A DNA stretch of 64,000 nt from Streptomyces fagopyri (GTDB lineage: Bacteria; Actinomycetota; Actinomycetes; Streptomycetales; Streptomycetaceae): NCBI RefSeq assembly GCF_009498275.1, contig NZ_CP045643.1, positions 3,410,001 to 3,474,000 of the forward strand. Reading direction: 5' to 3'. The notes under the pieces were generated by a model. That model was not told where the DNA came from, searched no databases, and was given only the letters and a program-made list of their open reading frames with translations. Positions 54,819 to 62,751 of this stretch are shown here, one piece after another. Every line of letters starts with the position of its first letter. Within the stretch, counting starts at the first letter, position 1. A program made the position numbers and the translations under genes.

Positions 54819-55158
54819 CCCCACAAGACCGCACCCCGCGCGTCACAGGGGGTGACCTCGCAGGGGGGCCTTGCAGGGGTGACCTTGCAGAGGGTTGGCC
54901 CTGAAGGGGGTGACCTTGACGGGTTGCCCCTGAAGGGAGGCGCCCCCGAAAGGGGCGCCGGGAACTGCGCGCCCAGCCCCCACCGACCCGCACGTGCACC
55001 CGACCGCCCACCACCCCACCCCGACACACACCAACCCGCACCCACTCCCGCCGCTCCCCTCCCCCACCCCCCTCCCCCACCCAGCGGAGCGTTTCCGTTC
55101 AGGTTCCGCCACTTTTGATCAAGATCTCCGGCCGCCCCCAGCCACTAAAGTGGGGCCC
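54819..55158. other. Gene-free stretch before aroA with G-rich imperfect repeats
   Basis: Bases 54846-54945 contain several imperfect copies of a unit like GGGGTGACCTTGCAGG/CCTGAAGGG. Bases 54975-55085 are an extreme C-rich run (C-tracts with few G) whose other strand is G-tract rich. At the end, TAAAGT (55146-55151) stands seven bases before the aroA ATG, suggesting a leaderless aroA transcript. Confidence 0.6.
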
Positions 55159-56517
55159 ATGACCGCGAACCCCGTCCACACCGCCCTCTGGCCCGCCCCG
55201 TACGCGAGCGGGGCCGTCGACGCGACGGTCCACGTGCCCGGGTCGAAGTCGGTCACCAACCGCGCCCTCGTCCTCGCCGCACTCGCCTCGGAGCCGGGCT
55301 GGCTGCGCCGCCCGCTGCGCTCCCGCGACACGCTGCTGATGGCGGGCGCGCTGCGCGCGATGGGGGTCGGTGTCGAGGAGACGGTGGCGTCCAGTTCCAC
55401 GGTCGCGGCGGGCCCGGACGCCTCCGGCGAGGCCTGGCGGGTCATCCCCTCGGGCCTGCACGGCCCGGTAACGGTGGACGTCGGCAACGCCGGCACCGTG
55501 ATGCGCTTCCTGCCGCCGGTGGCCGCGCTCGCCCACGGCCCCATCCGTTTCGACGGCGACCCGCGGTCCTACGAACGCCCGCTGAACGGCGTGATCGACG
55601 CCCTGCGCCTGCTCGGCGCCCGGATCGACGACGAGGGCCGCGGCGCGCTCCCGCTGACGGTGCACGGCGGAGGCGCCCTGGACGGCGGCCCGGTGGAGAT
55701 CGACGCGTCCTCCTCCTCGCAGTTCGTCTCGGCCCTGCTGCTCTCCGGCCCCCGTTTCAACCAGGGTGTCGAGATCCGTCACACCGGCTCGACGCTGCCC
55801 TCCATGCCCCACATCCGGATGACGGTCGACATGCTGCGCGCGGTCGGCGCCCAGGTGGACACCCCGGAGTCGGGCGGCGAGCCCAACGTCTGGCGCGTCA
55901 CCCCGGGCGCGCTGCTCGGCCGGGACCTGATCATCGAGCCGGATCTGTCGAACGCCCAGCCGTTCCTCGCGGCGGCCCTGGTGACGGGCGGCACGGTCGT
56001 CGTGCCCGACTGGCCGGCGCGCACCACCCAGCCCGGTGACCGGCTGCGGGAGATCTTCACCGAGATGGGTGGCTCCTGCGAACTGACTGACAGGGGACTG
56101 GAGTTCACCGGTTCGGGTGCGATCCACGGGATCGATGTGGACCTGGGCGAGGTCGGCGAGCTGACCCCGGGCATCGCGGCCGTCGCCGCGCTCGCGGACT
56201 CCCCCTCCACCCTGCGCGGCGTGTCCCACCTGCGGCTGCACGAGACGGACCGGCTGGCCGCGCTCACCAAGGAGATCAACGAACTCGGCGGCGACGTCAC
56301 CGAGACCGCCGACGGGCTGCACATCCGCCCGCGCGCACTGCACGGCGGCATCTTCCACACCTACGACGACCACCGCATGGCCACCGCCGGCACGATCATC
56401 GGTCTCGCGGTGAAGGGCGTACAGATCGAGAACGTCGCGACCACGGCGAAGACCCTGCCGGACTTCCCCGACCTGTGGACCGGAATGCTCGGGAACCCCG
56501 GAACGCTCGGGAACTGA
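55159..56517 (+). CDS. aroA: 3-Phosphoshikimate 1-carboxyvinyltransferase (EPSP synthase)
   Basis: The 452-residue AroA joins PEP and shikimate-3-phosphate in the shikimate pathway. Motifs are VPGSKSVTNRALVLAAL, VGNAGTVMRFLPPVAAL, the substrate loop DASSSSQFVSALLLSGP, LHETDRLAALTKEI and TYDDHRMATAG. It is followed 16 bases later by rsgA, with which it is likely co-transcribed. Confidence 0.96.
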   Translation: MTANPVHTALWPAPYASGAVDATVHVPGSKSVTNRALVLAALASEPGWLRRPLRSRDTLLMAGALRAMGVGVEETVASSSTVAAGPDASGEAWRVIPSGLHGPVTVDVGNAGTVMRFLPPVAALAHGPIRFDGDPRSYERPLNGVIDALRLLGARIDDEGRGALPLTVHGGGALDGGPVEIDASSSSQFVSALLLSGPRFNQGVEIRHTGSTLPSMPHIRMTVDMLRAVGAQVDTPESGGEPNVWRVTPGALLGRDLIIEPDLSNAQPFLAAALVTGGTVVVPDWPARTTQPGDRLREIFTEMGGSCELTDRGLEFTGSGAIHGIDVDLGEVGELTPGIAAVAALADSPSTLRGVSHLRLHETDRLAALTKEINELGGDVTETADGLHIRPRALHGGIFHTYDDHRMATAGTIIGLAVKGVQIENVATTAKTLPDFPDLWTGMLGNPGTLGN

Positions 56518-56533
56518 CGGGCGGACCGGGATC

Positions 56534-57544
56534 ATGCGCCGCTACGGCAAGCACACCGACGAGGACGACATCCGCAGCCGCCCCAACCGCAAGGGCAACC
56601 GGCCTCGTACGAACATCCGCCCCAAGCACGAGGACGCGGCGGAGGGCATGGTCCTCACCGTCGACCGGGGCCGCCTGACCTGCCTCGTCGAGGACCGTAC
56701 GGTCATGGCCATGAAGGCCCGCGAACTGGGCCGCAAGGCCGCGATCGTCGGCGACCACGTCGCCCTCGTCGGCGACCTGTCCGGCGCGAAGGACACCCTC
56801 GCCCGGATCGTCCGGATCGAGCCGCGCAGCTCGGTGCTGCGCCGCACCGCGGACGACGACGATCCCTACGAGCGCGTGGTGGTCGCCAACGCCGACCAGC
56901 TCGCCATCGTCACCGCCCTCTCCGACCCGGAGCCGCGCCCGCGGCTGATCGACCGCTGCCTGGTCGCGGCGTACGACGCCGGCCTGGAGCCGCTGCTGGT
57001 GCTGACCAAGTCCGACCTCGCGCCGCCCGACGAACTCCTGGAGATGTACGGGGCGTTGGGCGTGCCCTACGTCGTGACCAGCCGCGAGGAGCTGGAGACC
57101 GGCACGGCGGTGGAGCGGGTGCGCAAGCAACTCGACGGCAAGATCACGGCGTTCGTCGGACACTCCGGCGTCGGCAAGACGACCCTCGTCAACGCGCTGG
57201 TCTCGCTGGAACGTCGGCGCAGCACCGGTCACGTCAACGCGGTGACGGGGCGCGGCCGGCACACCACGACCTCGGCGCGCGCGATCCCGCTGCCGGGCAG
57301 CGAGGGCTGGGTCATCGACACCCCCGGCGTCCGCTCCTTCGGCCTGCACCACGTGGACCCGTCCCGGGTCATCCACGCCTTCCCCGACCTCGAACCCGGT
57401 ACCGAGGGCTGTCCGCGCGCGTGCAGTCACGACGAACCGGACTGCGCCCTGGACCAGTGGGTGGCCGACGGGCACGCGGACCCGGCCCGGCTCTACTCGC
57501 TGCGCCGGCTGCTGGCGACGCGCGAACGCCGGGACGGCGACTGA
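56534..57544 (+). CDS. rsgA: Ribosome small-subunit GTPase RsgA
   Basis: The 336-residue circularly permuted GTPase has an OB-fold N-domain, then G4 LVLTKSDL, G1 AFVGHSGVGKTTLVNAL, G3 IDTPGVRSFGL, and a C-terminal zinc knuckle CPRACSHDEPDC. It helps mature the 30S subunit. A basic 30-residue N-terminal extension precedes the OB fold. Confidence 0.95.
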   Translation: MRRYGKHTDEDDIRSRPNRKGNRPRTNIRPKHEDAAEGMVLTVDRGRLTCLVEDRTVMAMKARELGRKAAIVGDHVALVGDLSGAKDTLARIVRIEPRSSVLRRTADDDDPYERVVVANADQLAIVTALSDPEPRPRLIDRCLVAAYDAGLEPLLVLTKSDLAPPDELLEMYGALGVPYVVTSREELETGTAVERVRKQLDGKITAFVGHSGVGKTTLVNALVSLERRRSTGHVNAVTGRGRHTTTSARAIPLPGSEGWVIDTPGVRSFGLHHVDPSRVIHAFPDLEPGTEGCPRACSHDEPDCALDQWVADGHADPARLYSLRRLLATRERRDGD

Positions 57545-57649
57545 TCCCGGTACGCCCACGCGTGTCCCCCCGTGCGCGGCGATCGAGGTTCCCTTCGTGA
57601 CCTCCGCGTTGTTTGCGTCCGTGGCAGCCCGGTAAATGCATAATCGCAC

Positions 57650-57722
57650 CCAGCGCCCTCGGGGACCGCTGGCCTGATCCGAGCCAGACGGAGCAGTCGA
57701 CGTGCGGACCCGGGAGGACAAG
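57650..57722 (+). ncRNA. Candidate guanidine riboswitch (ykkC type) before the SMR gene
   Basis: The leader contains CTGATCCGAGCC, AGACGGAG and ACCCGGGAGGACAAGAC directly before an SMR/Gdx gene. These resemble conserved guanidine-sensing elements: GGTCCGAGAG, ACACGG and CCCGGGAG of class I, and AGGACAAGAC of class III. CCAGCG/CGCTGG forms an upstream stem. Which class it belongs to is unresolved, and I cannot fold it here. Confidence 0.45.
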
Positions 57723-57724
57723 AC

Positions 57725-58048
57725 ATGGCGTGGCTGCTGGTCGTTGTGGCAGGAGTGCTCGAAACGGGCTTCGCCGTCTGCCTGAAGCTCTCGCACGGCT
57801 TCACCAGGTTCTGGCCGACGGTGGCCTTCTGCGTCTTCGCGCTGGGCAGCTTCGGCCTGCTGACGCTCTCCCTCAAGAAACTCGACGTCGGCCCGGCGTA
57901 CGCGGTGTGGACGGGCATCGGCGCGGCGGGCACGGCGATCTACGGAATGATCTTCCTCGGCGACCTGGTGTCGACCCTGAAGATCGTCTCGATCAGCTTC
58001 GTCATCTTCGGCGTCATCGGCCTCCAACTCTCGGGCTCGGCCCACTGA
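57725..58048 (+). CDS. sugE: SMR-family exporter (SugE/Gdx, guanidinium-type)
   Basis: The 107-residue four-span SMR protein starts MAWLLVVVAGVLETGFAVCLKLS (essential Glu13 in VLETG) and has KKLDVGPAYAVWTGIGAAGTAIYG, the Gly/Trp signature of the Gdx subclass (YAVWTGIG). Gdx proteins export guanidinium in exchange for protons. The riboswitch-like leader supports this over general drug export. Confidence 0.9.
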   Translation: MAWLLVVVAGVLETGFAVCLKLSHGFTRFWPTVAFCVFALGSFGLLTLSLKKLDVGPAYAVWTGIGAAGTAIYGMIFLGDLVSTLKIVSISFVIFGVIGLQLSGSAH

Positions 58049-58126
58049 GCCGCCCGGCGGCGCCGGACGGGGGCCGGACGTGAGGGGCGAGAGCCACGGC
58101 CGTGCGGCACGGTCTTCACCGACCCA

Positions 58127-58297
58127 GGTGGCCTTCGCCGGCCCCCCGGACTTCGTCGGCCCTGGTGGCGTCCGCCGGCCCCGGCAGTCTTTCGCCGGTC
58201 CCGGTGGTCTTCGCCGGCCCCGGTGCTCTTCGCCGGTCCGGCGGACTTCGCCGGCCCCGGCGCACTTCGTCGGCCTGGCGGACTTCGCCGGCCCCAC
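58127..58297. repeat. Degenerate repeats of about 18-21 bp
   Basis: About nine imperfect copies of a unit like GGACTTCGCCGGCCCCGGT fill the gene-free stretch between sugE and the TetR gene (58049-58402). Copies differ by substitutions and small length changes, as in an old decaying tandem array. Confidence 0.75.
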
Positions 58298-58402
58298 GGC
58301 CTCTGGGCGTCTTCCGGCCCGGGACATCACCGGCCTCTGTCCCCAGCCGACGTTCCCGGGCCCCCTGTGTCCGATGGGCCGCCCGGCGCCCATGACGACG
58401 TG

Positions 58403-59011
58403 TCACCTCCACTGCCGGGGCAGCGCGCCGCGCACCAGGTCCGTCACCCCGCCCTCCCCCGGCGGAGCCGCCACGCACGACAGCGCCAGCCGCGTCACCA
58501 GTTCGCAGGACCCGGCCAGCTCGACGGCGTCGGCCCGGGTGGTGCCGGGACCGGCGAGCGCCGCGACGGCCCGGTCCCTCACGAGGGCCACGAAGTCGGC
58601 CGGCGAGGGCAGCGGTCCGTCCGCCCGGCGTTGCGCGGGCACCGCGGACGAGGACGGTACGGCCGACAGCGTCGGCGAGGGCAGCCGCTCACTCCAGCAG
58701 CCGGTGAGCATGGCCCGGACCAGCGCGTTGCCGCGCGCCACCGACGTGGTCCACTCCGCGGTCGCTACCAGCCGCTCGCGCGCGTCCGCGTGCGCGGCCA
58801 GCGCGCGTTCGACGCCGGCGAGATAACCGTCGGCCTCCCGCCGCACGAGCGCTCGTGCGAGCCCTTCCTTGCTGCCGAACTCGTTGTAGAGCGTCTGCCG
58901 GGACACTCCGGCCACGGCCGCGACGTCGACCATCCGCACCGTGGACCACGGCCGACGGGCGAGCGCCGTGTGAGCGGCGTCCAGAAGGGATTCCCGCGCT
59001 GCAGGCATCAT
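58403..59011 (-). CDS. TetR-family regulator
   Basis: The 202-residue protein has the TetR helix-turn-helix at residues about 10-55 (WSTVRMVDVAAVAGVSRQTLYNEFGSKEGLARALV) and a helical effector domain. ATG 59011 is preceded by GGAGGCGA. It is convergent with the sugE region and divergent from hisN; the target is unknown. Confidence 0.92.
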   Translation of the reverse strand: MMPAARESLLDAAHTALARRPWSTVRMVDVAAVAGVSRQTLYNEFGSKEGLARALVRREADGYLAGVERALAAHADARERLVATAEWTTSVARGNALVRAMLTGCWSERLPSPTLSAVPSSSAVPAQRRADGPLPSPADFVALVRDRAVAALAGPGTTRADAVELAGSCELVTRLALSCVAAPPGEGGVTDLVRGALPRQWR

Positions 59012-59475
59012 TCGCCTCCCTGGGGCGAGCGGGCGGCACTGCAGCTCAGATTTGACGCGTGCACGAGCACTGTCAAGGGTTCGCGGCGGCGCCGGGGAGC
59101 GTACGCGAGCCGTCGCGCGCCGCGACGATCACCTCGCCGTACGGCGACACCGGTCACCGGGTCCGCGACGGCCGCGCGCCCGCGATCACCGGCCACCACG
59201 ATCGATCGGTACGACGATCACCGGGGACCGAGATCACCGGCACGACGCCCGGCCCTCACCACGATCATCCCCACGACGATCACCCCGTGCGGCGGCGACC
59301 GTCCGACCAGCAGGGCGTCCGACGGGCACGGCGCCCGACGGGCATCGCACCACCTCACGCCCGGTGCTCCCCCGCCGCGAGAGGCGGAACACGTGCCGCG
59401 CGGCGTGTCCCGCCCGGCCCGTTTGTTCCACGGGCCGTATGGCTGTGGCCCGAGGGACCCATATACGGTGCAGTC
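59012..59475. other. Gene-free stretch upstream of hisN with GATCACC repeats
   Basis: GATCACC occurs five times and GATCATC once between 59127 and 59284. No convincing gene is seen. TACGGT (59464-59469) six bases before the hisN ATG is a plausible -10 for a leaderless hisN mRNA. Confidence 0.5.
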
Positions 59476-60276
59476 ATGCCCGACTACCGCGATGACCTGC
59501 GCCTGGCCCATGTCCTGGCGGACGCCGCCGACGCCGCGACGATGGACCGGTTCAAGGCGCTCGACCTGAAGGTCGAGACCAAGCCGGACATGACGCCGGT
59601 GAGCGAGGCGGACAAGGCCGCGGAGGAACTCATCCGCGGCCATCTGCAGCGGGCACGGCCGCGCGACGCGGTCCTCGGCGAGGAGTACGGCATCGAGGGC
59701 ACGGGTCCCCGCCGCTGGGTGATCGACCCGATCGACGGCACCAAGAACTACGTCCGGGGCGTCCCCGTCTGGGCCACGCTGATCTCCCTGATGGAGGCGG
59801 TCGAGGGCGGCTACCAGCCGGTCGTCGGCGTCGTCTCCGCGCCCGCCCTCGGCCGCCGCTGGTGGGCGGCGAAGAGCCACGGGGCGTTCACCGGCCGCAG
59901 CCTCTCGTCGGCCTCGCGACTGCGCGTCTCCCAGGTCTCCCGGATGGCCGACGCCTCCTTCGCGTACTCCTCCTTGTCCGGCTGGGAGGACCAGGGCCGC
60001 CTGGACGGTTTCCTGGACCTGACGAAGGCCGTCTGGCGCACCCGTGGATACGGCGACTTCTGGCCGTACATGATGGTCGCGGAGGGCTCGGTGGACATCT
60101 GCGCCGAGCCGGAGCTGTCGCTCTGGGACATGGCGGCGACCGCGATCGTGGTGACCGAGGCGGGCGGCTCCTTCACCGGCCTCGACGGCCGCCCGGGCCC
60201 CCACAGCGGCAACGCGGCCGCCTCGAACGGCATCCTCCACGACGAGATGCTGGGGTACTTGAACCAGCGCTACTGA
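59476..60276 (+). CDS. hisN: Histidinol-phosphatase, inositol-monophosphatase family
   Basis: The 266-residue enzyme has the metal motifs LGEEYG (Glu69/70), [15 protein letters not shown] (84-94) and [18 protein letters not shown] (distal Asp). It is the actinobacterial HisN that removes phosphate from histidinol phosphate; in S. coelicolor the gene in this position is hisN, from memory. An earlier in-frame start would add a spurious repeat-rich tail. Confidence 0.92.
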   Translation: MPDYRDDLRLAHVLADAADAATMDRFKALDLKVETKPDMTPVSEADKAAEELIRGHLQRARPRDAVLGEEYGIEGTGPRRWVIDPIDGTKNYVRGVPVWATLISLMEAVEGGYQPVVGVVSAPALGRRWWAAKSHGAFTGRSLSSASRLRVSQVSRMADASFAYSSLSGWEDQGRLDGFLDLTKAVWRTRGYGDFWPYMMVAEGSVDICAEPELSLWDMAATAIVVTEAGGSFTGLDGRPGPHSGNAAASNGILHDEMLGYLNQRY

Positions 60277-60464
60277 GGGCGTTTAGGCCCTGAGCTGCAC
60301 GTTTCCCTTGTCCTCGCCTTTCCTGGGCCGTCATGGGCCGTCGTGGGGCCGTCACCGGTCTCCGGGCCGCCCTCGAACGCGCGGTTCACCGCCTCCCGCG
60401 TCCGCTTCTCGCTGCTCGGCATCAGGTGCGTGTACGTCCGCGGCGTGAAGCCGGGATCGTGGTG
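60270..60464 (-). pseudogene. C-terminal remnant of a tyrosine recombinase (integrase)
   Basis: The minus strand from 60464 reads HHDPGFTPRTYTHLMPSSEK, then RTREAVNRAF. This is the conserved end of Streptomyces phage/ICE integrases with the catalytic Tyr in RTYTHLMPSS. Upstream of this the frame loses all integrase similarity, lacking the R-H-x-x-R boxes, so only the last 60 or so codons remain. It is the scar of an integrated element. Confidence 0.8.
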
Positions 60465-60549
60465 CCGAGCGCGGCCGCGGCGAGGAGAGGCACCGTCCCT
60501 TCTCTGCTGGGGCCGACGCTCACGGGAGCAGCTGACTCCACGCAAGACC

Positions 60550-60585
60550 ACGAGGTCGACCCGATGCGCACCGGGTCGACCTCGT
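60550..60585 (-). terminator. Terminator of the small membrane protein operon
   Basis: ACGAGGTCGACCCG, eight-base loop, CGGGTCGACCTCGT: fourteen perfect pairs 31 bases after the stop at 60616. Confidence 0.8.
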
Positions 60586-60615
60586 CGAGTGTGATCGCAC
60601 CAAGATCTTGCGCGC

Positions 60616-60780
60616 TTACCTCTGGGTACGCCGGTGGTATCGCACGGCGAAGACAAGGGATGCCGCCAGGGCGATCAGCCACACCACGATTTCGAGTCCA
60701 CCGAATCCAGATCCCAGCACGAAGAGAATCAGCAGGAAAAGGGCCACGATCGCAATTATGGATCCAATGAGCGACTTCAC
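60616..60780 (-). CDS. 54-residue two-span membrane protein
   Basis: From GTG 60780 the product begins VKSLIGSIIAIVALFLLILF, followed by VLGSGFGGLEIVVWLIALAA and the basic tail VRYHRRTQR. There are two hydrophobic spans. AAAAGGAG lies eight bases upstream, overlapping the stop of the secreted-protein gene, so the two are one operon. The base composition is less GC-rich than its neighbours. The family is not recognised. Confidence 0.75.
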   Translation of the reverse strand: MKSLIGSIIAIVALFLLILFVLGSGFGGLEIVVWLIALAASLVFAVRYHRRTQR

Positions 60781-60792
60781 TTCGAGCTCCTT

Positions 60793-61575
60793 TTAGACGC
60801 CGCTGCCACCGATTGCAGTGCGGCCCGTACCGTAAACCTTGACCTTAGCCCACGGGTGCAGGGTTGCATAGCATCCATACTTGAAGACGCACAGGTCCGC
60901 TTCCCGCTTCATCTGCGAGGATCCGGAGTTCGCCGGAATGGCGGACTTCGTGTCCACGATGCGCTTCGGGGCGACTTTCACGTCCACGGAATTCGTGTTG
61001 GTGAAGTCGTCGTACCGCTCGCGCCAGGCACGGACCTTGCCACCGCCGTAGTTGAACTCGGCATACGTGTGGTACTTGAAGATGATGGAGCCCGAGTAGC
61101 TGCGGTGGGTGTGGGTGATGTGTGTCATCTTCCACGTGCCACCCGTGATCATGGGTGAGAAGCCGCTGCCGCCGGGGTCGACGTCGTCCTCTGCGGGCGT
61201 GATCACGGTTTCGCCGGCGATGCTGGGTTCGGCGTCGGCAGGCGGCATGACCTGCGAGGTCTGGGTGCCGTCCATCGGTGCCCCGTTTTGCCCCATGGGC
61301 TGACCAGCCGCGTTCAGCGGTGCCGAGACGGTGGTGACCTCTTCTGGCCGCGTGACGTCTTCCACGACAGCAGCCAGCTCCGGTATGGAGCGAATCAGGT
61401 TCACGTCCGCCTGGGTCCAGGTGCCGTCGCCGTGTCGCTTCAAGGCAGCGGTGATCTCCGCGTCAGACGGAGTGGCAGCGTGACCGGCGGGCGCAAGAGT
61501 CATCACCAACGCCGCGGACGCCACAAAGGTGGCGGCGACTGAAGCGGCCTTCGAACGTCGCGTACTTCCGAACAT
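60793..61575 (-). CDS. Secreted protein of unknown function
   Basis: The 260-residue precursor has a signal peptide, RRSKAASVAATFVASAALVM and cut near GHAA. A Pro/Ala/Asp-rich linker follows, then a beta-rich C-terminal domain with many Tyr/Thr/His (THITHTHRSYSGSIIFKYH) and two Cys in CVFKYGC. AGGGGGA precedes ATG 61575. Relatively AT-rich codons and the integrase remnant next door suggest acquisition by transfer. No family is recognised. Confidence 0.82.
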   Translation of the reverse strand: MFGSTRRSKAASVAATFVASAALVMTLAPAGHAATPSDAEITAALKRHGDGTWTQADVNLIRSIPELAAVVEDVTRPEEVTTVSAPLNAAGQPMGQNGAPMDGTQTSQVMPPADAEPSIAGETVITPAEDDVDPGGSGFSPMITGGTWKMTHITHTHRSYSGSIIFKYHTYAEFNYGGGKVRAWRERYDDFTNTNSVDVKVAPKRIVDTKSAIPANSGSSQMKREADLCVFKYGCYATLHPWAKVKVYGTGRTAIGGSGV

Positions 61576-62263
61576 CAAAAATCCCCCTGACGGCAAACCA
61601 ATGCCGTGAAAATAATCTGAGTACCGGAGTGCGATCGGACTGGGGAGCAACCCCCGAGTACGTCCCCCTGCGTTATCCGACAGTCACAGACGCTACCCCA
61701 AGAGATTCCCAAATGGATCACCAGATTGTTTCCCTGAGCAAGATTTGAGGTTTCAGCAAAGGGGGCCCTTCGCCGCGCCAGAAAGTGGCGGTTCGGGACA
61801 CTTGCACTGACACTCAAGAATGCCGACAGGGCAAGAAGCCGGGCCGTCCCCTGCAACGGAGTCATCAATTCCGCTTTGGCCGGGAAGTCGTCGCGAGCCA
61901 CCGGACGGCCCACCGACCCGCGCACATGGTGGGACGCAACCCAGGGGTATCCCTGGGCCGTCCGCGGGCCGCCCGAGGGGGCCGACGACGACAGATGGCG
62001 GCAGGCGACGACGGCGACCGTGTAGCCCTCCGGCCAGCTCGGCACAACGCCGCCGGAGGCCGCCAATACCAGCGCTACCGAAGACGGTTCCCGGATACCC
62101 CAGGGCGACCTGGGGCTTCTGAGTAACCCCCGGGCGCCCCCGATCTCACGGCACGCGCCCCCTTGTTGACCGTCCCTTTAACTGCAACTCTGAGAGTCCC
62201 CCCACTTGTGAACTTGTGAATCCGCTCGCAAGCTCGACGGATTCGTAGGAGGTGGCTCCTTCC
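61576..62263. other. Gene-free stretch of 688 bases with paired hairpins
   Basis: The left part (61576-61760) is comparatively AT-rich and holds the secreted-gene promoter, with TAGCGT on the minus strand near 61690. Two similar hairpins lie at 61940-61957 (CCCAGGG-GTAT-CCCTGGG) and 62098-62115 (CCCCAGG-GCGA-CCTGGGG). GAATCCG/CGGATTC arms at 62218-62244 form a stem just before the CBS gene ribosome site. No convincing gene. Confidence 0.5.
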
Positions 62264-62656
62264 ATGCTCGTCCGCGACGCCATGAGCACGGTGGTCCTCA
62301 CCATCGGCCCGGCACACACCCTCCGCCAGGCGGCCCGTCTGATGTCCGCACGCCGCGTCGGCGCGGCCGTCGTCCTCGACGAGGACGCCGGCGGTCTCGG
62401 CATCCTCACGGAACGTGACATCCTCAACTCGCTCGCCCTCGGCCAGGACCCCGACGCCGAGACCGCCGACACCCACACCACCACCGAGGTCGTCTTCGCC
62501 GCCCCCGTCTGGACCCTGGAGGAGGCCGCGACGGCGATGTCGCACGGTGGTTTCCGCCATCTGATCGTGCTCGACGGCAGCGGTCCCGTCGGCATCGTCT
62601 CGGTGCGCGACATCATCCGCTGCTGGGCACCGGCCAGGCAGCGCGTACCGGCCTGA
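62264..62656 (+). CDS. CBS-domain-pair protein
   Basis: The 130 residues form one Bateman module: CBS1 residues about 1-58 (MSTVVLTIGPAHTLRQAARLMSARRVGAAVVLDE, ILTERDIL) and CBS2 about 70-125 (WTLEEAATAMSHGGFRHLIVLD, VSVRDII). It likely binds adenosine nucleotides. AGGAGG precedes ATG 62264 at slightly long spacing. It is convergent with the catalase gene. Confidence 0.92.
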   Translation: MLVRDAMSTVVLTIGPAHTLRQAARLMSARRVGAAVVLDEDAGGLGILTERDILNSLALGQDPDAETADTHTTTEVVFAAPVWTLEEAATAMSHGGFRHLIVLDGSGPVGIVSVRDIIRCWAPARQRVPA

Positions 62657-62680
62657 GCGGGTCCCCCAACGCCCACGCCG

Positions 62681-62724
62681 ACGGGCCGGACCCCCTCGTC
62701 GTCCGAGGAGATCCGGCCCGCCGT
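62681..62724. terminator. Terminator between CBS and catalase genes
   Basis: ACGGGCCGGA and TCCGGCCCGCCGT arms with an inner CCTCG/CGAGG helix and TCGT loop form a long stem between convergent genes. Confidence 0.75.
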
Positions 62725-62751
62725 CGACGACAAGCGGTCCAGTGCTGGTGA

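Noticed and set aside
61785..62126. Open frames of about 100-160 codons on both strands in 61.6-62.1 kb
   Set aside because: Arg/Pro/Gly-rich without domain features or ribosome sites, and they cover the hairpins; treated as non-coding.
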